30,074 bases of DNA, from the NCBI GenBank assembly GCA_958477465.1, contig CAUEFX010000054.1, positions 1 to 30,074 of the forward strand. Direction: 5' to 3'. This document shows positions 24,866 through 30,074 of the stretch, piece after piece. Every line of letters begins with the position of its first letter. Position 1 is the stretch's first letter. The notes under the pieces were generated by a model that was not told the DNA's origin, searched no databases, and worked only from the letters and a program-made list of their open reading frames with translations. The stretch is from an uncultured Bacteroides sp. Lineage in GTDB: Bacteria > Bacteroidota > Bacteroidia > Bacteroidales > Bacteroidaceae. Position numbers and translations under genes: made by a program.

Positions 24866-27094
24866 TTAAAATTCCATAATAGCTCTGACCAATGCTGACT
24901 CGGTCTTCTTTAACGAAGCCGATTTGAAACTGTCGGCATACCCTGTGGTCGGCATTTCGATGCACATTGCTTCCGTCGGATCATCACCTTCGGTCGATGA
25001 CCAATAGCCGGCTTCCGGTTTGAGGGCAACATAAGCCTTGTTTACCAGGATGGTGTTCAGCATTGTCTTTAAGGTGGAGATGGCTTCCCAATCTTTCTCT
25101 GTGGGGACAACCCATGCCGGACCGATGCTGTCACACCATTTTCCGGCCGCTTCCCATGTGATTGAGTCGTTGCTCTCTGTAATTGACAAGACTTTTCCGT
25201 GCGCTCCGCTTTCATTAACCTCATAGACGATGCCCAATGGCGTTGTTTTATCTACTGCATAGTAGATATCTCCTACCTTATAGGTGTTCTTCGTGGCGGG
25301 CTTGCTTGTCAGTTCGCTCCACGACAATTTGCGTATCGCACGAACCCCTAAGGTGGTCTCTTTCCTGGCTTCTATGCGTTCGCCTGCGGGGATATCCAGA
25401 CTGACGAAAACCAAAGAGTCTTGCCCCGTAGAAGAGGTAATGGTGCTTGTCTTTATGTATTTTTCATCCGCTTGGATGGGGGTGTTCGGGTCTTTGATCG
25501 ATACGTCTTTGAAGGCGATGCCGTATGTGTATTTTATATCTCTTTCGGTAGACGCCCAATAAAAGTCCTGTGATAGGGGAGTACCGTTTGCAGCAGCCAG
25601 CTCTGCATTCAGTTTGTCGGCATTTCTTTGTATGAGCTGCAGCTCCTCGATCGATGGCAGATACCAGTTGCCTCCTGCTGCTCTTGCTTGGCTGAATGCC
25701 GGATAGTTGCTTTCCCAGTCTGCGGTGCCGGCTATTACCGACATGTTGTTGGTACCGTCTGCCAGGTCTGTTGCAGCCATATACTCTACTTGGGTACTCC
25801 ATGCCGCTGTACTTTCGTTCAGAGACAGAAGCAGTCCGCTACGGGCCATTTTGTCGGATTCTATGATGATACCTTCCGCTTTCCCGTTTTGGTAAAATAC
25901 TTCTCCGGCATTATACGCTTCGGTATTTACGATGAAGGAAGGTTCTGTCCAGTTCAGCTTTCCATTGGATACGGATAATACCTGCCCTTCCAGGCCCATA
26001 CCTAAAACGTGCCATTTCTTGTCGGAGGTGTTCCAGTAGAGAAGGTCGCCGTCTTTGGTTCCTTCCGGTTTGTTGGTCAATTGTTCATAATCGGTGACTC
26101 CTCCGGTTGAACTGCTCGGGAGAACGATCGTATTGACATTCTCTCCGTTTTCGTCTGTGATACTTAAGGAGGTACCTTCCAATTTCAATTTCTGCCTTTC
26201 GTTGACCAGATATTTGACATCATTTTCCAATTCGGATACTTTCTTGGGAGTATCTGTCAGGCTCTTATAGCTACCGGTCGTTGCCACTTCCGATAGTTTC
26301 GGCGTTCCGGACAGGTCTTCGTACTTACCGCTGGTAGCTATTGGCATAAACAGAGGGGCTCCTTCCAAATCTTCATATTTACCGCTTGTGGCTACGTTGG
26401 CCAGTGCCGGTTTCCCTTCCAGATCCTCGTATTTGCCACTTGTGGCTACTCCTGCGAATTCCGGTTTGTCTGCCAGGTCTTCGTATTTGCCGGTTACGGC
26501 TACCTCTGCAAATTCCGGTTTGTCTGCCAAGTCTTCATAGCTGCCGCTTGTAGCCACCTCTGCAAGTTCCGGTTTGTTTGCCAGGTCTTCATAACTGCCG
26601 CTTGTAGCCACTTCTGCAAATTCCGGTTTACCCTGCAGGCTTTCATACATGCCGTCAAATCCATTGCCGGCTTTTTCTGCATAAAGGGCGAAAGGTACGC
26701 TCAGCAATTGAGTCGTACTGCTGATGGAGTAGTTGCTGCCACCGGTCGGATCGATTTCGGTCTCTGCAAAGAAAGGTCCTTGCGACCAGTCTATCAAGGC
26801 TATGGCACCGGTGGTCGGCCGGCCGTCACCTATTATTATACTGACCAGGCCATTGGCGTTGGTAGTGGGCGAATGCGTCTCGCTATAGACGAGGCTGCCG
26901 GTAGCACTTCCCCGCAAGATACTGATTCGCATTCCGATTGTCTTGTTCCCCAGCAGTTTGTTTGCTTCATCTCTCACTACTGCCTGATAACTCATTTTGA
27001 GCGGCACGTTCTCTTGAGCGCGCACCGATAGTGTGACGATAAAAGACAAACAAATAGCTACGAGACATCTGATTCTCTTCGTGGTTGTTCTCAT
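24866..27094 (-). CDS. Tail-fibre-like repeat protein with two Lcl/DUF1566-like domains
   Basis: This 742-residue secreted protein has a signal peptide (LVAICLSFIVTLSVRAQ). The N-terminal domain (about 27-145; MSYQAVVRDEANKLLG, TNANGLVSIIIGDG, QLLSVPFALYAEKAG) is a type common in Bacteroidota surface proteins with fibre-like shafts. Residues 158-283 hold seven 18-residue repeats like EFAEVATSGSYEDLANKP, similar to shaft repeats of phage tail fibres. A short coiled segment (KKVSELENDVKYLVNERQKL) follows. Two Lcl/DUF1566-like domains close the protein, with WYLPSIEELQLIQ and WASTERD in the first and WVVPTEKDWEAIS and YWSSTEGD in the second. No C-terminal sorting domain is seen. It lies 10 nt after the 160-aa gene and 11 nt before the giant gene. 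Confidence 0.88.
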   Translation of the reverse strand: MRTTTKRIRCLVAICLSFIVTLSVRAQENVPLKMSYQAVVRDEANKLLGNKTIGMRISILRGSATGSLVYSETHSPTTNANGLVSIIIGDGRPTTGAIALIDWSQGPFFAETEIDPTGGSNYSISSTTQLLSVPFALYAEKAGNGFDGMYESLQGKPEFAEVATSGSYEDLANKPELAEVATSGSYEDLADKPEFAEVAVTGKYEDLADKPEFAGVATSGKYEDLEGKPALANVATSGKYEDLEGAPLFMPIATSGKYEDLSGTPKLSEVATTGSYKSLTDTPKKVSELENDVKYLVNERQKLKLEGTSLSITDENGENVNTIVLPSSSTGGVTDYEQLTNKPEGTKDGDLLYWNTSDKKWHVLGMGLEGQVLSVSNGKLNWTEPSFIVNTEAYNAGEVFYQNGKAEGIIIESDKMARSGLLLSLNESTAAWSTQVEYMAATDLADGTNNMSVIAGTADWESNYPAFSQARAAGGNWYLPSIEELQLIQRNADKLNAELAAANGTPLSQDFYWASTERDIKYTYGIAFKDVSIKDPNTPIQADEKYIKTSTITSSTGQDSLVFVSLDIPAGERIEARKETTLGVRAIRKLSWSELTSKPATKNTYKVGDIYYAVDKTTPLGIVYEVNESGAHGKVLSITESNDSITWEAAGKWCDSIGPAWVVPTEKDWEAISTLKTMLNTILVNKAYVALKPEAGYWSSTEGDDPTEAMCIEMPTTGYADSFKSASLKKTESALVRAIMEF
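26246..26623 (-). repeat. Seven 54-bp tandem repeats within the tail-fibre-like gene
   Basis: Seven in-frame units of exactly 54 bp run from 26623 down to 26246 and encode 18-residue repeats with the core VATSGxYEDL and a closing KP or TP. The first four units (to about 26408) are closest to each other; the last three have drifted. Such arrays can change copy number by slippage or recombination and so alter the shaft length. Confidence 0.88.
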
Positions 27095-27104
27095 AAGCTA
27101 AGTG

Positions 27105-27587
27105 TTATTTTTTAATGATTTTGAATGTTTTATATATGGATTGTTCTTTCAGTAGATATAAGTAGTACATACCGGGAGGGTAAGAGCTTACTTCCATTCG
27201 TGTGTCGAATTCATTGATTTCCGTGATTCGTAAAACTTTTCCGGAGGAGTCGGCCAGTCTGGCTGTGTATCCGGAAAAGTCTGTCCCGTTGAAAGACAAA
27301 ATGAAATAGTCCGTTGCCGGGTTGGGGTATACCTTTACCGATAAGGTTACTTTCGGTGCAAGGTCTATATCGACAGGGACTGTGCTGATTTCATAAATTT
27401 GCTGAACGCCCGGATAGATACTTCCGGTGCTGTTGCTCGCTCCGGCATAAAATACCTGCCCGATTGAATAACTGACACTTCCGGAATGGGTATTTGCGTT
27501 TCCATTTCCGGCGTTTACACTTGTTTGACCGTATGTGTGCTGAACGCCCAGACAGCAAACTAAAAAGAATAGGATCGACAATCTCAT
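27105..27587 (-). CDS. Small T9SS type A cargo protein, 160 aa
   Basis: This is a small exported protein. A signal peptide (MRLSILFFLVCCLGVQHTYGQ) is followed by a short domain seen in many Bacteroidota T9SS proteins (SVSYSIGQVFYAGAS, then GVQQIYEIS). From about residue 75 to the end there is a type A T9SS sorting domain (VYPNPATDYFILSFNG, PPGMYYLYLL, ending KIIKK). The mature part before the sorting domain is only about 50 residues, so it may serve as a structural subunit or assembly factor rather than an enzyme; that is inference. It is the first gene of the five-gene operon, with a leader of about 150 nt, and is 10 nt ahead of the next gene. Confidence 0.9.
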   Translation of the reverse strand: MRLSILFFLVCCLGVQHTYGQTSVNAGNGNANTHSGSVSYSIGQVFYAGASNSTGSIYPGVQQIYEISTVPVDIDLAPKVTLSVKVYPNPATDYFILSFNGTDFSGYTARLADSSGKVLRITEINEFDTRMEVSSYPPGMYYLYLLKEQSIYKTFKIIKK

Positions 27588-27657
27588 GGTTTTTTATGTT
27601 GTTTTTTAATTATGGCATAAATAAAATCATTCTTGATCTTGTTGATATTTTGTAATT

Positions 27658-27687
27658 CTGACATCAGACAATGTCAAAAAAATGACA
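27658..27687. promoter_or_regulatory. Palindromic motifs in the leader of the T9SS operon
   Basis: CTGACATCAG (27658-27667) and TGTCA-A6-TGACA (27672-27687) are two adjacent small palindromes sharing the TGACA/TGTCA core. They lie between the suspected promoter at 27740-27747 and the first gene, so they would be transcribed as part of the leader or act as a repressor site. Confidence 0.35.
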
Positions 27688-27739
27688 AGTTCGCTTTACC
27701 TGTCTGTCGTTATTTGAATGGAGACAAACTCTTAGAGTA

Positions 27740-27747
27740 CAAAGTTA
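27740..27747 (-). promoter_or_regulatory. Possible -7 box of the five-gene operon
   Basis: On the - strand TAACTTTG is a perfect match to TAnnTTTG. It lies about 150 nt before the ATG at 27587. No TTG is seen at the expected -33 position, so this is a partial match only. Confidence 0.45.
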
Positions 27748-27923
27748 ACATATTGTAAGAAATGTGTGCTGCTGTTACTTTTACGCTTGTACGTTAAAGT
27801 ATCTCTGTTATACGATTTAGTATATACTACTTGAAAATCAGTTTATTATATGTGCTTGCGTTTTGACGTATAGTATAAAAAGTGTTATATTTTGTTTTGA
27901 AAAATTGTTCTTTAGGCTTATTA

Positions 27924-28106
27924 CTAAGAGGTGTGAATGGGAGGTATGAGATGGATCTTTTTTGTCCGGTAGTATAACTCTTTTAGATCTCCAAGTGGGA
28001 AAACAAGTTTGTCGGTCTCTGTCTCATCATGTTTTATGAAGGACGGTAATCTTTTCATTTGTCGTGAAAGAGCCGTACCGGAAAGGTAAAAAGTTCCGTT
28101 ATTCAT
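27924..28106 (-). CDS. Doubtful small hypothetical protein, 60 aa
   Basis: An open frame encodes a basic peptide with segments like GTALSRQMKRLPSFIKHDETETDK and a tail ending LIPPIHTS. The composition looks protein-like but I do not recognise it. A longer start at 28151 (75 residues) would cover the -7 box of the divergent DKNYY gene, so the shorter start at 28106 is given. No A-rich initiation region precedes it. It may be a remnant or a chance frame. Confidence 0.25.
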   Translation of the reverse strand: MNNGTFYLSGTALSRQMKRLPSFIKHDETETDKLVFPLGDLKELYYRTKKIHLIPPIHTS

Positions 28107-28129
28107 CCGTGGCGGATGATACTTTTTTA

Positions 28130-28137
28130 TAAATTTG
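28130..28137 (+). promoter_or_regulatory. -7 box of the DKNYY gene
   Basis: TAAATTTG is a perfect TAnnTTTG match, 26 nt before the ATG at 28164. No clear -33 TTG is seen. A leader of about 20 nt is predicted. Confidence 0.5.
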
Positions 28138-28163
28138 CGGTTGAATTTCAATGCGATAAGGTC

Positions 28164-29198
28164 ATGAAAAAGTGGCAGAATATAATATTGGGAAGTATTA
28201 TAGTTGTTGGTGTATTCAATTGTTTCTTTTCATTTTTCTTCGGATTCCCGATTCCGAGAGGTACAAGGGTTTGCGCCGGTTATAGCACCTATTATAAAAA
28301 TTGGAGAGGGGTATACTATGTATCCGTCGAGCATGTCCTGAACTTAATCAATCATGGGCATTGGGGATATTTGGAAGATGTGGACGAAAAAACATTTACG
28401 GTACTGGACGATAACTGGGCAAAAGACAGTAAATCGGTATGGTATATGGATAAAATCATAAAATCGGCAGATGCGGCATCTTTTCATTTAGATAAGAGCG
28501 GTTTGCCGAAAGACAAGAATTATGTATATGTCTATGGCGCAGACATTGATAATTTTCGCCCCACGAAATGCGGCATAGATGTGCAGACGGCAGAATACTT
28601 TGTCTATAAACACGATGGGCAGGATGGAAGTTGGATGCGTGACAGGGATTTTGTCTATCTCGATGAGAGGAAGCTCGATGTGGACAGGAATACGTTTGCT
28701 CCTTTGGGGAATAGTTATTGGTGGACGGATAGAGAATATCTGTATAGGGATGCTTGGGACAGTACTGTTGAAAAAAATATTTTGATAAGAGTGGATTCCC
28801 TTCAATCGCCGGTCGATACACTGAGTGCCGGTTGTTATTATCTGCGTAACGGTAGAAACATTGTCCATCTCGGCACGGTCATCGCTAAGGATATTGATGT
28901 GGAACGGTTCGAGGAGGTCGGTTTGGATAAATGTATCGTCAATGATATGTTGTTCTATCAAGGAGAACGGATCTTGAAAGATTCCCTCGATGTCTCGGTG
29001 GCCAAGTTTTATTTTTACGGACATATCGCTGCCGATAGGGAACATGTCTTTTATGACCGGAAACAATTGAACGATGTTGATGCCGCTACTTTTCATCAAA
29101 TAGGAAATGAGGCTTTTGAAGACAAGAACTTCATATATACCATAAAAGAAAATTCATGGAGCGAGGAATATCCATTCGATAAAAAAAGAAAGAAGTGA
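28164..29198 (+). CDS. DKNYY-family membrane-anchored protein, 344 aa
   Basis: This belongs to the DKNYY family, repeat proteins of unknown function found at the cell envelope. It starts at 28164 (MKKWQNIILG) with a single N-terminal membrane segment or uncleaved signal (about 8-30, IILGSIIVVGVFNCFFSFFF); an upstream ATG at 28116 would precede the promoter box. The rest consists of repeated short units built around DxxxVYYxxxxI/L and DxxTF: for example TFTVLDDNWAKDSKSVWYMD, DKNYVYVYGADIDNF, DRDFVYLDERKLDVDRNTF and DREHVFYDRKQLNDVDAATF. It stands alone, divergent from the T9SS operon, and no terminator is obvious after it. Confidence 0.85.
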   Translation: MKKWQNIILGSIIVVGVFNCFFSFFFGFPIPRGTRVCAGYSTYYKNWRGVYYVSVEHVLNLINHGHWGYLEDVDEKTFTVLDDNWAKDSKSVWYMDKIIKSADAASFHLDKSGLPKDKNYVYVYGADIDNFRPTKCGIDVQTAEYFVYKHDGQDGSWMRDRDFVYLDERKLDVDRNTFAPLGNSYWWTDREYLYRDAWDSTVEKNILIRVDSLQSPVDTLSAGCYYLRNGRNIVHLGTVIAKDIDVERFEEVGLDKCIVNDMLFYQGERILKDSLDVSVAKFYFYGHIAADREHVFYDRKQLNDVDAATFHQIGNEAFEDKNFIYTIKENSWSEEYPFDKKRKK

Positions 29199-29330
29199 CA
29201 AACCGCTGACCGGTCGTCTTTTACTGCTACATGTTCTTACCACCATATAGACGCATGATCTTTTGGAACCGGTTCGTTTAAAATTCAAATTTGTGATAAA
29301 CTGTGGTTGGAAAAGGATTTTCGTACTGTA

Positions 29331-29610
29331 TTTACCCCTTTCACCACCTTCACCTTTTTTGCTCTGTCGCCTTGTTCATCGGCAATAGAGGGTGAAGGGA
29401 CATCCCATCTTGGTATGCTCCGTGATTACAACCGCTACAAGGGGACTTGTGATTCGTAAATGGGGTATTCATGATTCGTAAGAAGCATGTTCGCAGCTCA
29501 CAAGAACCGTGTTTACAACTCTTAGAGACAGTCCCGACCGGGGCTTCACCTTGTATCTGCGATGGATAAATGGTTTGCTTGGAAAAGGTGAAGGCGGTGA
29601 AAGGGGTAAA
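29331..29610. repeat. 280-bp element with 28-bp inverted ends
   Basis: The left arm (29331-29358, starting TTTACCCCTTTCACC) is the reverse complement of the right arm (29583-29610) with a single mismatch in 28 positions. The 224-bp interior has no open frame of note but holds two copies of TGATTCGTAA. It could be a MITE-like element or a DNA segment able to invert; no recombinase gene is in the window. Confidence 0.8.
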
Positions 29611-29657
29611 AACATATCGTGGAAAGGCTGTTTGCAGAACAATATCAGTTTATATGG

Positions 29658-29764
29658 AAAAGATATTAAGTCTTTTTTTAAAAGATGTTATATGTTTTTT
29701 TGAAGGACGCTATATGTTTTTCTGAAAGATGTTACATCTTTTTTTGAAAGACTTAAGTCTTTTG
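29658..29764. repeat. Tandem array of about 22-bp palindromic units
   Basis: About five units of 22-23 bp follow each other, each a near palindrome plus a T-run: AAAAGATATTAAGTCTTTT, then copies beginning at 29680, 29703, 29725 and 29747. The fourth holds AAAGATGTTACATCTTT and the last is the perfect 16-bp palindrome AAAGACTTAAGTCTTT. Their role is unknown. Confidence 0.7.
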
Positions 29765-29833
29765 GGGCATACGAGGATTCACCACAGAGTAACACGGAGT
29801 GACACTTTTGGGGGCAGTCCGAAAACAAGTACC

Positions 29834-29995
29834 ATGCAGAACTATTATGAAACAATCCTAAACTATTTCGTTAACAGGGAAATGAATGCATTTGCAGAAT
29901 CATTCATTGCAAAAATTAAAGCGTTCAGAACACAGTTTAGGGGAGTCGGAGATATACCATTCTTTATGTTTAGATTATGCAAGCTAACTGTGTAA
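29834..29995 (+). pseudogene. Remnant of an ISL3/ISAon1-type transposase (C-terminal end)
   Basis: Only the last about 53 codons remain. The segments NYFVNREMNAFAESFIAKIK and FRTQFRGVGDIPFFMFRL match from memory the C-terminal part of DDE transposases of the ISL3/ISAon1 group, including the Glu of the catalytic triad in AESF. The catalytic aspartates and the DNA-binding domain are absent. A large hairpin follows 5 nt after the stop. The sequence upstream of 29834 has no transposase-like coding, so the element is internally or 5' deleted. Confidence 0.75.
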
Positions 29996-29999
29996 ATTT

Positions 30000-30050
30000 A
30001 ACATACCCACAGGGTTTTCGGGGTCAGTCCGAAACCCCTGTGGGTATGTT
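30000..30050. repeat. Large hairpin with 22-bp arms after the transposase remnant
   Basis: The arms 30000-30021 (starting AACATACCCACAGGG) and 30029-30050 are inverted repeats with one mismatch and a 7-nt loop. The loop-proximal GGGGTCAGTCCGAAACC resembles GGGGGCAGTCCGAAAAC at 29810-29826, in the same orientation, so the two sites bracket the transposase remnant. It is probably a terminal or subterminal part of the mobile element, or its terminator. Confidence 0.75.
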
Positions 30051-30074
30051 ATGTTAAAATGCGAAAGTGAACTA

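Larger units (their letters stand above)
29199..29833. other. Gene-free repeat-rich region
   Basis: No convincing gene is seen. It holds a 280-bp stretch with long inverted ends (29331-29610), a tandem array of small palindromes (29658-29764), and a CCACAGAGTAACACGGAGTG-type motif at about 29782-29801 shortly before the transposase remnant. Confidence 0.65.

Noticed and set aside
24855..24965. N-terminal extension of the giant gene
   Set aside because: It overlaps the end of the previous gene; the start at 24854 gives a normal signal peptide and an 11-nt gap.
26246..26623. CRISPR array
   Set aside because: The 54-bp units are in frame and code for a repeated peptide; there are no unique spacers and no cas genes.
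24866..27094. Target protein of a diversity-generating retroelement
   Set aside because: Lcl/DUF1566-like heads can be such targets, but no reverse transcriptase gene or template repeat is seen in the window.
29509..29703. Open frame on + of 64 codons in the repeat region
   Set aside because: It runs through the right arm of the inverted repeat and into the palindromic array; the peptide is low-complexity and unlike known families.

Overview
The window comes from a member of the Bacteroidota, most likely a gut Bacteroidales. The reasons are AT-rich leaders with TAnnTTTG-type -7 boxes and no clear Shine-Dalgarno sites, a chondroitin AC lyase, FISUMP and LamG surface proteins, a relaxed lipobox followed by an acidic stretch, and two C-terminal type IX secretion (T9SS) sorting domains. 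T9SS cargo points to Parabacteroides or a relative rather than to classical Bacteroides. That genus-level guess is inference.

Left part, + strand (1-8102): the 3' part of an MFS drug-efflux-type transporter; a 745-bp gene-free stretch rich in inverted repeats; an ahpC-ahpF peroxide-detoxification pair with a recognisable promoter and a probable terminator; then a closely spaced trio of a PL8 chondroitin AC-type lyase, an inositol monophosphatase-family phosphatase and a ComF-type phosphoribosyltransferase. A bidirectional hairpin terminator at about 8144-8176 separates this block from genes converging on it.

Central part, - strand (8209-27587): a five-gene probable operon read right to left. 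It encodes a 160-aa T9SS cargo; a 742-aa secreted protein with a tail-fibre-like N-terminus, seven 18-residue repeats and two Lcl/DUF1566-like domains; a 3239-aa LamG/Fn3 T9SS cargo; a 498-aa lipoprotein with four copies of a roughly 104-residue domain; and an OmpA-family protein. It ends in a strong rho-independent terminator at 12275-12309. The domain repeated in the lipoprotein is also present twice near the C-terminus of the giant protein. My reading is that the operon builds one surface assembly: exported giant adhesin-like proteins, a surface lipoprotein related to them in sequence, and an OmpA protein tying it to peptidoglycan. Beyond the terminator a separate - strand gene encodes a 1299-aa FISUMP/FG-GAP protein with its own array of GGTATTT sites upstream.

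Right part (27588-30074): a leader/promoter region, a membrane-anchored DKNYY-family protein on +, and then about 880 bp of non-coding, repeat-rich DNA. That stretch holds a 280-bp element with 28-bp inverted ends, a tandem array of short palindromes, and the last about 53 codons of an ISL3/ISAon1-type transposase followed by a large hairpin.

I saw no rRNA, tRNA, CRISPR array or intact insertion sequence.
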